Shown: in pieces, positions 18,062 to 26,836 of the stretch
How the letters are laid out: every line of letters starts with the position of its first letter
How positions within the stretch are numbered: position 1 is the stretch's first letter
NCBI GenBank assembly: GCA_016208905.1
Contig: JACQXG010000013.1
Location: 1-56,437 of the forward strand
Reading direction: 5' to 3'
DNA length: 56,437 nucleotides
Source: Nitrospirota bacterium
GTDB taxonomy: Bacteria > Nitrospirota > Thermodesulfovibrionia > UBA6902
Notes under the pieces: generated by a model
Told to the model about the DNA's origin: nothing
Seen by the model: only the letters and a program-made list of their open reading frames with translations
Databases searched by the model: none
Program-made: the position numbers and the translations under genes

Positions 18062-18548
18062 TGTTTAAAGAATGTTTTTATTGTTTCAACAATATGCTCG
18101 GTCGTAATACCGTGAAGTTTCAGCAGATCGTCTGCATTCCCGGAACAGCCGAATGTATCCTGGGTACCTATTCGTTTTACAGGTACGGGATGGTTTTCAG
18201 CCAGGAACTCACATACTGCTCCTCCAAGTCCGCCGATAATGGAATGTTCTTCCGCAGTGACAAGGAGTTTCGAACTTTTTGCGGCCAATAAGAGGGTCTC
18301 TTCATCAAGAGGTTTTATTGTGGACATGTTAATTACGCCTGTATCAATGCCGTCTTTTGACAGGATTTCGGCTGCTTCTTTTGCCATACCGACAGTAATT
18401 CCCGCAGCCACTATATTGGCATCTTTACCAATATGGAATACGAACGCTTTACCGAGTGTGAATTTGTAATCGTCAGGCATGACATATGGAACTTTGGCCC
18501 TTCCGAGTCTGACATACACAGGCCCCTTATGATCAGCAACCGCATTAA

Positions 18549-18562
18549 TGACTGATGACTGC
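18549..18562 (+). repeat. Heptamer pair D at the transketolase deletion join
   Basis: TGACTGA then TGACTGC. Short and possibly chance, but it has the same period as the other arrays and coincides with the deletion boundary. Confidence 0.45.
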
Positions 18563-18808
18563 AAAGGTTGAGGCGAAGGGTATTTTCCCTGTTAATGCCA
18601 GTCCTGCTGCGGTGCCGATCATGTCCTGCTCGGCTATTCCCATATTAAAAAATCTGTCAGGGAATGCCTTCGCGAATTTACTTGTCTTGGTTGATCCTGA
18701 CAGATCAGCGTCAAGGGCCACTATGTCCGAACGCTTTTTGCCAAGCTCAAGCAGCGTTTCACCATACGCATCCCTTGTGGCCTTGGGTTTTCTTTCTTCA
18801 GTATTTTT

Positions 18809-18829
18809 ACTCCTGACTCCTGACTCACC
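18809..18829 (+). repeat. Heptamer array E at the transketolase gene junction
   Basis: ACTCCTG, ACTCCTG, ACTCACC, directly next to the ATG of the C-terminal subunit (18830-18832 on the minus strand). The stop of the N-terminal subunit (18825-18827) lies inside it. Confidence 0.8.
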
Positions 18830-19667
18830 CATTATTAATCTCCTTTACAGCCTTATCAAACTCCTCCAGTGAGGGGGCAACTCCGTGGTATTCAACTTTA
18901 TCTTCAAAAAATGATACGCCTTTGCCTTTGGTTGTGTTTGCGATAATAACAGTAGGTTTACCTTTTATATTTTCAGCTTCATCAAGGGCTTTAAGTATTT
19001 CCTCCATATCATGACCGTCGATACTGATTGCGTGCCATCCAAAAGCTTCCCATTTGTCATGAATCGGCTGAATTCCCATGACCTCTTCAACCGGGCCGTC
19101 TATCTGAAGTTCATTGCTGTCAACAACAGCACAAAGGTTATCGATTTTATAATGGGCTGAGGTCATTGCTGCTTCCCATATCTGCCCTTCCTGAATTTCA
19201 CCATCTCCCATGATGCAGTATACCCTTGCCGGATTATTGTCGAGTCTTAGACCTAAGGCCATGCCGTTTGCAACAGAAAGACCCTGTCCGAGAGAGCCCG
19301 TTGAAACCTCTATCCCTGGAATGCTTTTACAGCAGGGATGCCCCTGCAGCGGCGATTCAATCTTTCTGAGATTGTCCAGAGTTTCCATCGGGAAATAACC
19401 TGCTTCTGCCATAATTGCGTAGAGCAGAGGGGCTGCATGGCCTTTTGATAAAATGAATCTGTCCCTGTCCTTCCATTTGGGATCATGGGGATTGAACTTC
19501 ATTTTTGAGAAATATATTGCTACAGCCACATCTGCGGCAGACAACGAACCTCCCGTGTGCCCGGAATTGGCCTGTGTCAGCATATGGAGGACACTGATCC
19601 GGATTTTTTTTGCAATATTTTTTAGCTCCTGCACGTCGGTTATTTTCCCTTTAGTTATTACATTCAT
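18825..19667 (-). CDS. Transketolase N-terminal subunit
   Basis: Thiamine-diphosphate half of a two-gene transketolase, 280 residues. It moves two-carbon ketol units in the non-oxidative pentose phosphate pathway, supplying pentoses and, indirectly, ribulose-5-phosphate for Kdo. Motifs: [22 protein letters not shown], and the ThDP site [14 protein letters not shown] near residues 155-168. Good ribosome site GGGAG before the ATG. Overlaps the C-terminal subunit gene by eight bases. First gene of the operon leading to ftsEX. Confidence 0.92.
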   Translation of the reverse strand: MNVITKGKITDVQELKNIAKKIRISVLHMLTQANSGHTGGSLSAADVAVAIYFSKMKFNPHDPKWKDRDRFILSKGHAAPLLYAIMAEAGYFPMETLDNLRKIESPLQGHPCCKSIPGIEVSTGSLGQGLSVANGMALGLRLDNNPARVYCIMGDGEIQEGQIWEAAMTSAHYKIDNLCAVVDSNELQIDGPVEEVMGIQPIHDKWEAFGWHAISIDGHDMEEILKALDEAENIKGKPTVIIANTTKGKGVSFFEDKVEYHGVAPSLEEFDKAVKEINNG

Positions 19668-19876
19668 TTACATTCTCCCGGTAATGTATTATTTCATCTT
19701 GCTTATTATATAAATTAGCCAATGCCTCTAATTATTTGCAGTATATATTATTGCAAATATATAATTATTTCAAATGTTGTTGTCTGAATCATAAGTTTAT
19801 AAATAAAATTATCTTAACGGCTAAAAAATAATAATGAAATCAGGCAGGATAATATAGGTCTGGCTGTTTTATAAAC

Positions 19877-20635
19877 TTATCGGGAATATATGGATTTATT
19901 GGCCTTTGATGGAAAGTCAACCAGTATCATATCACTTATGTCCTGTTGAAGCAGACTGAATCCGGTTTCTATAATGCCTCTCTGCATTTTTTTGTCCCCC
20001 GGGTTGCCCAGAGGTTTACCTGCTGAAGATCTGACGGAAACAATTCGTGGCGGCCTGCCAAGCATGGTAATTTCTTTTCTGAATGTAATGCAGACAGTAC
20101 TGACACCTGACGCCTCAATATTCCTTGCAATCAGCCCGACTGCCTGTGTGCAGAGAATTCATGTCGGGGTCAAGAAGGCAATATCAACATTAAGTTCCTT
20201 TAGACGCGCGCCGACTTTTTTTGAACTTAGCATAAGTGGTTTTGTGTCATATATATGTCCCATGAAGCTGTAATGCTCTTCTGAAAGTGATTTAACTTGC
20301 TCTGTATTAACATATTCCCGCATGATGTCTATTGGAAAGACACAGTTAAGATCCGCATTTATAAACTTGTGGTTATACCATTTATGTGACACCATTAAAT
20401 CTTCATGCCTGACTTCTCCCGGCAGTATCCTGTATGAGGAGTCTCCATCTTTAAGACTCAAATCAAACGGCTTGTCAGTCTTAAGATGAAGCCCGCCGGT
20501 AGTGATGAGAGCCAGTTTAGACTTCTTCAATGGCTTTGACAACGGAGTGACGGGTGTATTATGAAAAATAATAAAGTCGAAATCCGGATGCCTTCGTTTT
20601 ATCAGACTTTTTGTTATGTATAAGGAATTAAGCAT
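19877..20635 (-). CDS. GrdB/PrdB-like selenoprotein with in-frame TGA (Sec)
   Basis: A single 252-codon frame interrupted only by TGA at 20161-20159. The upstream part (158 residues) contains SFMGHIYD and ends in DIAFLTPT; reading TGA as selenocysteine continues without a break into U-I-L-C, TQAVGLIARNIEASGV and LGRPPR, ending at TAA. This is the PT-U-xx-C layout of the glycine/sarcosine/betaine and D-proline reductase selenoprotein B family, with Sec159 and Cys162 forming the redox pair. A hairpin that could act as bacterial SECIS lies just after the TGA. No other reductase subunit and no sel gene is in the window, so the substrate is unknown; stand-alone members of this family exist. If Sec is not inserted, the product would be a 158-residue fragment ending at the active site. 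Confidence 0.85.
20126..20152 (-). promoter_or_regulatory. Candidate bacterial SECIS hairpin
   Basis: Starts seven bases after the TGA of the selenoprotein. Lower stem TGCA/TGCA (20149-20152 with 20126-20129), small internal loop, upper stem CAG/CTG, apical loop GCAGUCGGG on the RNA. Position and an apical loop containing G and U suit SelB recognition, but the stem is short. Confidence 0.4.
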
Positions 20636-20820
20636 GATAATAGTTATTAGTATTGAAAAATTATTTTACTACTTAAAAGACAGTCTTATCCAGATTTAAT
20701 CAAAATAATTCCTCGAAGCCCTGCGTCAGGGCTCTGCATTAAGGCTTTAATGAAGAAATGGTTGCGCAACTCCGCATATTTAGAATGTTTATAGGACTTA
20801 TAAGGGAATAGAAAAATATG

Positions 20821-20849
20821 TTGACATTGATTTTTTATTTGTATCTAAT
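20821..20849 (+). promoter_or_regulatory. Sigma-70-type promoter of the PEP-CTERM gene
   Basis: TTGACA (20821-20826), 17-base spacer, TCTAAT (20844-20849, one mismatch to TATAAT). The start of translation is about 75 bases on. Confidence 0.65.
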
Positions 20850-20925
20850 ATACATAGTATAGTCTGATTATATTAATATCCAAAATAAATAAGTAATTGT
20901 TTTGAAAGTTTATTAGGGGGTGTTT

Positions 20926-21699
20926 ATGAAAATGACCGTAAACAGAATTGCGGTAATTCCAATCTGTTTTGTTGCATGCATCATTTTATTATCAAGTAGT
21001 GTTTTCGCTTCATCCCCAATTTACCCATATCTTGATTACAACGGTCAATTCTGGTATTGCAATGGATCTACTTCCGGAGATCAGGCTTGGTGTAATTCGG
21101 GACAAGGAAATAAGGACGGATTAGATTTTAATGATTTCTCCCTTAACTTCGACTTAAATGTATCACAAGTTGTTTATATGGACGGTACGGCATCTACTTC
21201 TGATCCTATTGTTAATGCAAAAATAAATATTGGTACGCTTTATAATTCGTCTGCAAATCCTTTAACTTTCGGAGCTTCCAGTGGGTCCACGGATACAGTT
21301 GATCTGTCAATTGTGATTGGGGGAATAACATATTTAACTGCTAAAGTTGCAAATTTTAATGTTGCAAATTTAGGATTCGGATACAAATTGAATCAATACT
21401 GGGATACGAACACCTTATGGGGAGTGACGTACTACCATTATGATATTGCGGATCCCAACTATTCTCGATATATTGCTGAACAGAAATCGCTGCTTGATAA
21501 TTATAACTGGTTTACAGATATAAGAATGGATTTTGATTTTACAAGCGGGAGTAATTTTTCCTCCGATTCTTATGGTTCAATAGGCGCTCCAGGCTCAAAG
21601 ATAGCTGCATTACCTGAACCATTAAGTGCGCTTCTGTTTATTATCGGCGGTGCAACATTTTCTTTTAGGCGTTATTTTAAGAGAATAATGAATAAATAA
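20926..21699 (+). CDS. PEP-CTERM exosortase-sorted surface protein
   Basis: A 257-residue secreted protein with a signal peptide (about 1-27, ending SVFAS), a beta-rich, asparagine- and serine-rich middle with a few cysteines near residue 50, and a C-terminal sorting tail: LPEP, a hydrophobic helix (SALLFIIGGATF) and a basic end (RRYFKRIMNK). This is the PEP-CTERM signal recognised by exosortase, implying that such a system exists elsewhere in the genome. ATG 20926 is chosen because GGGGG lies at the right distance; GTG 20920 is also in frame. Its own promoter and terminator make it a single-gene unit. Confidence 0.82.
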   Translation: MKMTVNRIAVIPICFVACIILLSSSVFASSPIYPYLDYNGQFWYCNGSTSGDQAWCNSGQGNKDGLDFNDFSLNFDLNVSQVVYMDGTASTSDPIVNAKINIGTLYNSSANPLTFGASSGSTDTVDLSIVIGGITYLTAKVANFNVANLGFGYKLNQYWDTNTLWGVTYYHYDIADPNYSRYIAEQKSLLDNYNWFTDIRMDFDFTSGSNFSSDSYGSIGAPGSKIAALPEPLSALLFIIGGATFSFRRYFKRIMNK

Positions 21700-21729
21700 T
21701 CCTGATTACTGGAGGGTCTATCTTTACTG

Positions 21730-21755
21730 ACCATGACATAGGTCATGGTTTTTTT
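21730..21755 (+). terminator. Rho-independent terminator after the PEP-CTERM gene
   Basis: Eight-bp stem ACCATGAC / GTCATGGT, 4-base loop ATAG, followed by seven T residues. Confidence 0.9.
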
Positions 21756-21885
21756 ATACATACGAATTGTAAATTTTTTTTATGATATTCTGAGTGGTAG
21801 TAATTTTTTTGACGGAAAAACATTTACGACTTAGAGGATAGTAAGCGCTTGAAGGTATAAATATATTTAGAAGGAGGGCAAAAAA

Positions 21886-22947
21886 ATGAAAAGAGTAATT
21901 GTAATGTCAATGATTCTGTTTGTTCTTATGGCAATGGGATTGGGAAGTGCCTGGTCGTCATCATTGCCTAAGGCACATTTTGTGGGTTCGGCAGGTACAA
22001 CGGTATCTATCGATCCGGACACATCTCAATCTGTTGTAACGCTAAGTGTGAACGGGACAGTCAGCTTAATTGAGTACCTGAATAACACTACGGCCACAAC
22101 TAACACCCCTGGAGTGGAAACTATTCTTGGGAAGCAGGTCAGCTTTAATGCTGTTGCTGGTAATTGCAGTGCTTCGCCATATGCAATTCACTTTGCAGAC
22201 ACGAATATCACTGTAAGAGATGGAACGTTTACTTATTTTAGTGCAAATTTAGCGGTGACTCTTTTATGGGATGGAGCTACGTGGGTACTGGACCCTCCTG
22301 TTTTAGATACTACCAATCCGAGCCAGGTCTTCAACTTGTCTGGTATCTCTACAAACATTCAAACCGGTAATGAGTCAAGGTATATAACAGATGTCCGAAC
22401 TGCTCTGGGTTCCCAGGACTTTGCAGGAATGCTTATGGGAATAACACCGCCACCTGGCGTAAACATCTGTGATAATACTTCAGGTTTAAATGTACAGGGA
22501 ATAATTGACGGGACCCCGCCGGTTGTTAATGCTCCGGCAGGAACAAGGACCATCGGGTATTGGAAGAACCATGTCGAACAAAGAGACAGATTCAGCATTA
22601 TAGCCGTTAGACCCAGTATTGATGTTCTGAATGTATACTTAGGTGATACATCCCTGTTGATAAATTTCCTTGGTACACTAGGTAAAAAATCGATGCTGGA
22701 AAAAGCGAAACAGCAATATTCAGCATTATTGCTGAATATTGCAGCTACATTATCTCCGGCTACTGTATTACATACGGGTGAATTGCAAATACTGCGTTTG
22801 CTTGATCCTGCTGCCGGACCAACGTCGACCGTAGGAGATGCAAATATTGCGATCTCAAATGTAATTATTAATCTTGATGCAGACAGTATGGAAGATGCCA
22901 AGGATTTAGCAGATGAGATAAATAACCGGGATCATAATGGTAATTAA
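21886..22947 (+). CDS. Secreted protein with GYWKNH motif
   Basis: A 353-residue exported protein: signal peptide (about 1-25), a threonine- and valine-rich beta region (about 30-220), then TIGYWKNH, a short motif seen in various bacterial and archaeal extracellular proteins, and a helical C-terminal region with a last segment TVGDANIAISNVIINLDA. No catalytic motif is seen and no known function is claimed. Very strong ribosome site GAAGGAGGG before the ATG suggests high expression. It has its own terminator and follows another surface protein, so a cell-surface role is likely. Confidence 0.75.
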   Translation: MKRVIVMSMILFVLMAMGLGSAWSSSLPKAHFVGSAGTTVSIDPDTSQSVVTLSVNGTVSLIEYLNNTTATTNTPGVETILGKQVSFNAVAGNCSASPYAIHFADTNITVRDGTFTYFSANLAVTLLWDGATWVLDPPVLDTTNPSQVFNLSGISTNIQTGNESRYITDVRTALGSQDFAGMLMGITPPPGVNICDNTSGLNVQGIIDGTPPVVNAPAGTRTIGYWKNHVEQRDRFSIIAVRPSIDVLNVYLGDTSLLINFLGTLGKKSMLEKAKQQYSALLLNIAATLSPATVLHTGELQILRLLDPAAGPTSTVGDANIAISNVIINLDADSMEDAKDLADEINNRDHNGN

Positions 22948-22982
22948 ATAGCTTTATCGAGGGATAAAATAGTAAATATCAC

Positions 22983-23015
22983 GGCAGGGAAGCAGTCTTC
23001 TTTGCCTTTTTTTTT
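22983..23015 (+). terminator. Rho-independent terminator after the GYWKNH gene
   Basis: Ten-bp stem GGCAGGGAAG / CTTCTTTGCC (two G-T pairs), loop CAGT, then nine T residues. Confidence 0.88.
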
Positions 23016-23204
23016 GCAACACAATAGTTATTTCCCAAATCAGAAGATAGTATCAAAAAATATCGCACGTTATCTGATGACCTGAATCTGATTTCATACT
23101 CCGCTGTATGAAAAATATTATGCTAATCTAACAATACACAAATATATTCTTAATATACGTTTAGTATGATATAATTTTGATAAATTCAAAATAAGAAGAA
23201 ATTA

Positions 23205-23447
23205 ATGGACGAATGGACTGAGTTGTTTTTTACATATGACAATATAGAGGCTGAGATTGTTAAAGATTTGCTGGAAGCGGAAAAGATCCAGGTTATCGTG
23301 GAATCTCAAAAAATCAGCCCTTACCCTGTAAACATAGGAAGAATGGGGGAGATAAGGCTATTGGTAAGAAATGAAGATATGGAGAAAGCCGGAAACATAT
23401 TATCGGTTATGAAACAGACTACGGAGAACAACATCAATGATAATTGA
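23205..23447 (+). CDS. DUF2007 family small protein
   Basis: An 80-residue protein matching the DUF2007 'putative signal transducing protein' pattern: LFFTYDNIEAEIVKDLLEAE at the start, a central strand with VESQ, and LLVRNEDMEKAGNIL near the end. Proteins of this kind are small alpha-beta folds often found fused or next to regulators. Its stop overlaps the start of the Crp/Fnr gene by 11 bases, so the two are translated together. Confidence 0.8.
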   Translation: MDEWTELFFTYDNIEAEIVKDLLEAEKIQVIVESQKISPYPVNIGRMGEIRLLVRNEDMEKAGNILSVMKQTTENNINDN

Positions 23448-24114
23448 TACACTGAAAAAGAGTGAGATATTTTCTTCTCTTAAGGATGAAGAATTAAAGA
23501 GCATAAGCGGACTGTTTGAGAAAGTGACTTATAAAAACAATGAGACCGTATTTTCCGAGGGAGACCCGTCAGACAAGTTTTATCTGGTGGCGGAAGGGAG
23601 CGTGAAGGTCCTCAAGCATTCAATGATGGGCAAGGACATTATACTTGAGATCATGTCCCCGGGTGATATATTTGGAGGCGTTGCGGTTTTGGACAAAAAA
23701 CCCTTTCCCGCATCTGCCCAGGCGATGGAGTCAACCACAATAATATGGATCAGCCGTCAGAACCTGCTGAAGATAATGGATGAGTATCCTATACTGAAGC
23801 TTGAGATTGTAAAATATTTCAGTGACAAACTCAGAGACGCCCACGAAATGCTGAAAAATATTGCGACTGAAAGAGTGGAAAAAAGGATCGCTTCCCTTTT
23901 GCTTAAACTGTCTGAGAAAATCGGGGTGGATGATGACAGATTCAGAAAAATAGATTTTCCGTTGACGCGGCAGGAAATTTCCGAGATGGTCGGCACAACC
24001 GTTGAGACATGTATAAGAATAATGAGCAAACTGCAGAAGAGCGGCATCATAAAATCATCAAACGGCAGGATATCGATAAAGACAAATTTACTGAAAAGAT
24101 TTCTTGAGGAGTAA
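23437..24114 (+). CDS. Crp/Fnr family transcription regulator
   Basis: A 225-residue activator/repressor with an N-terminal cyclic-nucleotide-binding-like beta barrel (FSEGDPSDKFYLVAEGSVKVL, about residues 38-60), a dimer helix (about 115-150) and a winged helix-turn-helix (LTRQEISEMVGTTVETCIRI, about 170-190). There is no N-terminal cysteine cluster, so it is not a classical oxygen-sensing Fnr; the ligand is unknown. Co-translated with the DUF2007 protein, which may modulate it. Confidence 0.9.
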   Translation: MIIDTLKKSEIFSSLKDEELKSISGLFEKVTYKNNETVFSEGDPSDKFYLVAEGSVKVLKHSMMGKDIILEIMSPGDIFGGVAVLDKKPFPASAQAMESTTIIWISRQNLLKIMDEYPILKLEIVKYFSDKLRDAHEMLKNIATERVEKRIASLLLKLSEKIGVDDDRFRKIDFPLTRQEISEMVGTTVETCIRIMSKLQKSGIIKSSNGRISIKTNLLKRFLEE

Positions 24115-24121
24115 AATTCCG

Positions 24122-24655
24122 TCAGAGTTTCCTCAGCGCCTGAAATTTATTCTTTTGCCTCTTTGATAGCTGCCTTGGGTTCCCCCTGGAACGGGTAGGG
24201 ACGGAGTCAATTTCATCATCATTATCTTTAAATGAATCAGACCCCTCGATAAGGCCGGTATTAACAGAGTCATCAACCGGATTTCTCAGGGCCAGGTAAA
24301 GTTTCTCTTCAAACTCAGCCGAGGACACAGCAGCATGGTCATGGTTTTCCGCATATTCGGAAATCTCCCGGTCAGAGCTTACAACGATCCATGGAAAAGT
24401 TGATGATTTGACCAGTCTTTTTATAACGAGGTCGGCTATTTCACCGAGCCTGGAATAGATGACGGTCAAAGCACGGGTCTTAATTTCAGTCTGGTCTTTT
24501 TGACCGCTCTTCCATCCGTCAAAGACCAGAGTGACATGATGTTTCTTTATATCCGAATATTTTTTGAGCTTCTCTATAAGATCATTACGGACTTTTTCAA
24601 GATTGTCGTGGGCGATACCGATCAGGTTGTAGCCGTCGATGAGGATGTAAGCCAT
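24122..24655 (-). CDS. NYN-domain (YacP/Rae1-like) RNase protein
   Basis: A 177-residue protein starting AYILIDGYNLIG, the PIN-like NYN domain signature with the first catalytic Asp, followed by VTLVFDGWKSG and SSDREISEYA motifs. YacP-type NYN proteins are endoribonucleases, Rae1 of Bacillus acting on ribosomes. The C-terminus is a basic tail. The ATG at 24655 is chosen; an in-frame ATG at 24697 would add residues encoded by array F only. Convergent with the Crp/Fnr gene, seven bases apart. Confidence 0.85.
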   Translation of the reverse strand: MAYILIDGYNLIGIAHDNLEKVRNDLIEKLKKYSDIKKHHVTLVFDGWKSGQKDQTEIKTRALTVIYSRLGEIADLVIKRLVKSSTFPWIVVSSDREISEYAENHDHAAVSSAEFEEKLYLALRNPVDDSVNTGLIEGSDSFKDNDDEIDSVPTRSRGNPRQLSKRQKNKFQALRKL

Positions 24656-24665
24656 AATATGAAAA

Positions 24666-24738
24666 GGGTTCAAGGGATCTAGGGGCCAAGGATTCAAGTG
24701 AAAAAGAATATAATTTAATCACTCGAACCCTCGAACCC
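24666..24738 (+). repeat. Octamer array F between nuoG-like and NYN genes
   Basis: Left part of four imperfect 8-bp units (GGGTTCAA, GGGATCTA, GGGGCCAA, GGATTCAA; 24666-24697) and an inverted right part of two TCGAACCC units (24723-24738). It fills the whole 92-bp gap between the two genes. Confidence 0.85.
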
Positions 24739-24747
24739 TGTTATTAT

Positions 24748-26760
24748 TTATACTGTTGCCTTCAGTGCCTCTTTGAGCCAGAGGAGCTTTGAGTGATTTA
24801 TTACATTCACGTTGATCTCTTCGATAATATCCGCAGGATTGGAGTCAAGCCCCTTTTTCTTCTCAAATGGAGTGAACTTCGGTTTGCTGGTTTCATGAGC
24901 GCTCTTTATTTTTGCTGTCTCTTTTATAGAGGTTCCCAATACCTTGGAAAGCTGTATAAAGATATCTTTATGCTGTTTTGAATCACCGGCAGGCTCTATT
25001 ATCTTTTTTACATCTTTATCTTTACCTAGATAATTTGTAATAGTTCCCTCAGACTCAAGATACGTGGCGGCAGGCAATACCACGTCCGCCTGTTTTGCGA
25101 GTTCGGTCAGGTAAGAAGTCTGGGCAATAAGAAAACCTGCATTGGGCCTCTTTGTTAACGGGACCTCACCTATAGCATAAAGGACATCTACACCTCCTGA
25201 TGTCATCTCCTGATATGTCTTGCCATCCGTCGTAAGGCCCATTGCTGCAACGCCCCTTGCGTTTGCTTCAGCCGGTACGGCAACTACTTTAATATCAATA
25301 AGCAGAGACAGGTTCCTGGACGCATTAAAAAGGGAAGGGGCGCAGAATATGACAGGCTGGGCGGCCTTTGCTATCAGGTCTGCCGCCTTATCGATATCTT
25401 CAGTTACGGACAGGCCGGAAACCGCATCTGCCATATCTTTACCTGCTTTACTGCCCTTATCAATGAGGGCCTTGGCTATCTGTGCCAGGGTTGAGGCTTC
25501 ATCTGCCTGCACGCTTATATTCGCGGCAGAAGCAATTCTGGTTTCACCTGAATTAACAGCAATCAGTTTTGCCCCCCTGGAAACTCTCTTCCTTATACCC
25601 GCATCCAATGCCGGCAGCGTCCTTTCCCACTGGGAAGGATTGAGCCCGGCAAGGACAATTACATCCGCGGCGTCAAAGTCAACGCTGTCGGAGAATTTCA
25701 TGGAGTCAGCGTCAGCATAAAGGCTTGCAATCGTGTCGATGTTTTTTGTTTTAATTACATCGGTAGCAAGCTTTGAAAGAATAAAGGCGTCCTGGTTAAG
25801 TATCCCCGCGGTGCTTACAATACCGGTCTTTCCGCCTGCCTTTGTCAGTTTCTCAGCCGTTAAATCAAGGGCCTCTTTCCAGGTTGTTTCCTGAAGGCTG
25901 CCGTTGACCCTTTTCATCGGCGTGGTGATCCTTGCATCAGAAGATATGGATTCAAAACCAAACCTGCCGATAGCGCAGATGTATTTTTCTACAGAGCCCT
26001 CTGCAGCCCCGGAATTTATCTTTACGATTGCCCCATCCTTTGAGCTTACAGTTATATCACATCCGTTTCCGCAGGAAAGACATACGGAGTTGTTCTTTGT
26101 ATAGTCCCATTCCCTGCCTTTTCTCCACCTGTCAGCCTCAAGAAGCGCATTAACAGGACATGCATCAACACAGCTTCCGCAGAATGTACACTCAGATTCC
26201 TGCAAAGGCTTGTCCATTGCGGTTGCTACCTTTGCGCCGACCCCTCTGCCCATAAAATCAAGAACATTCGTTCCTTGTTCCTTGCAGACCCTCACGCATC
26301 TTGCGCAGAGGATGCAGTAGTCGGGGTCTCTCTTGATAAACGGGTTGGCTTCATCAACCGGATAACCGAATTTCTTTCTCGTGAAATTGGATTCTTTAAC
26401 TTCAAAATTATAGGCATACTGCTGGAGGTTACATACTCCTGCCTTGGTGCAGGTCATGCAGTCCAGGGGATGCATTGAGAGGATAAGGTCAATGATGAAC
26501 TTCCTCATCTCCTGCAGTTTTTCGGTCGCGGTGTTTACCACCATGCCTTCCTTTACTTTTGTTATGCAGCCGACAACCGGCGCCTTTCCGCCTTCAACAT
26601 CAACAAGGCAGAGCCTGCATGCGCCGATGCCCTTCATCCCTTTTAAGTAGCAAAGGTTAGGGATGTGTATCCCTGCTGATGCAGCGGCATCGATAAGATT
26701 CGTGCCTTCAGCGGACTGGACCTGTTTGCCGTCTATTGTCAGATTTATTTTCTTAGACAT
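24748..26760 (-). CDS. NuoG-like iron-sulfur subunit of a soluble NADH oxidoreductase
   Basis: A 670-residue electron-transfer subunit. N-terminal [2Fe-2S] domain (Cys cluster CYLKGMKGIGACRLC, about 37-51), a His-Cys type [4Fe-4S] site (HPLDCMTCTKAGVC), two ferredoxin clusters (CILCARCVRVC and CTFCGSCVDAC, about 145-210), then a molybdopterin-oxidoreductase-like half beginning with CLSCGNGC. No catalytic Cys or Sec of formate dehydrogenase is seen and the length is short, so it is NuoG/HydA-like without Mo catalysis and without a hydrogenase H-cluster. It closes a run nuoE-nuoF-(small FeS)-nuoG next to the acs genes and probably passes electrons between NADH and ferredoxin or CODH. Confidence 0.85.
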   Translation of the reverse strand: MSKKINLTIDGKQVQSAEGTNLIDAAASAGIHIPNLCYLKGMKGIGACRLCLVDVEGGKAPVVGCITKVKEGMVVNTATEKLQEMRKFIIDLILSMHPLDCMTCTKAGVCNLQQYAYNFEVKESNFTRKKFGYPVDEANPFIKRDPDYCILCARCVRVCKEQGTNVLDFMGRGVGAKVATAMDKPLQESECTFCGSCVDACPVNALLEADRWRKGREWDYTKNNSVCLSCGNGCDITVSSKDGAIVKINSGAAEGSVEKYICAIGRFGFESISSDARITTPMKRVNGSLQETTWKEALDLTAEKLTKAGGKTGIVSTAGILNQDAFILSKLATDVIKTKNIDTIASLYADADSMKFSDSVDFDAADVIVLAGLNPSQWERTLPALDAGIRKRVSRGAKLIAVNSGETRIASAANISVQADEASTLAQIAKALIDKGSKAGKDMADAVSGLSVTEDIDKAADLIAKAAQPVIFCAPSLFNASRNLSLLIDIKVVAVPAEANARGVAAMGLTTDGKTYQEMTSGGVDVLYAIGEVPLTKRPNAGFLIAQTSYLTELAKQADVVLPAATYLESEGTITNYLGKDKDVKKIIEPAGDSKQHKDIFIQLSKVLGTSIKETAKIKSAHETSKPKFTPFEKKKGLDSNPADIIEEINVNVINHSKLLWLKEALKATV

Positions 26761-26779
26761 TGAAACCCCCTTATATAAA

Positions 26780-26836
26780 ATTCAATATTCAATATTAAAT
26801 TTGTTAACTCATAACTCTTAACTCTATTTAACTCCT
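26780..26836 (+). repeat. Heptamer array G (ATTCAAT and AACTCNN)
   Basis: ATTCAAT, ATTCAAT, ATTAAAT (26780-26800), then AACTCAT, AACTCTT, AACTCTA and AACTCCT (26806-26836). The stop of the upstream gene (26824-26826) and its last codons lie in the array. Confidence 0.88.

Larger units (their letters stand above)
18058..18832 (-). pseudogene. Transketolase C-terminal subunit, internal deletion with frameshift
   Basis: The C-terminal (pyrimidine-binding and third) half of a split transketolase. The N-terminal piece (18545-18832) runs through GMAEQDMI-like [18 protein letters not shown] to FASTFAV and then stops; the rest resumes in another frame at [17 protein letters not shown] and continues to the end at 18058. 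About 57 residues that normally follow FAV (the segment with GEDGASHQ) are missing. Two TGACTGN heptamers (18549-18562) sit exactly at the join. The first codons after the ATG are encoded by array E. The gene is probably non-functional as read; an assembly gap is the alternative. Confidence 0.8.

Noticed and set aside
18545-18564. Programmed frameshift as explanation of the transketolase split
   Set aside because: No slippery sequence, and about 57 family residues are missing, which a frameshift cannot explain.
22983-23015. Possible CRISPR or riboswitch in the 22.9-23.2 kb gap
   Set aside because: The only structure is a terminator hairpin; no repeat-spacer pattern and no riboswitch core.
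24748-26760. NuoG-like gene as a formate dehydrogenase
   Set aside because: No catalytic Sec or Cys in the expected place, shortened Mo domain, and no in-frame TGA.
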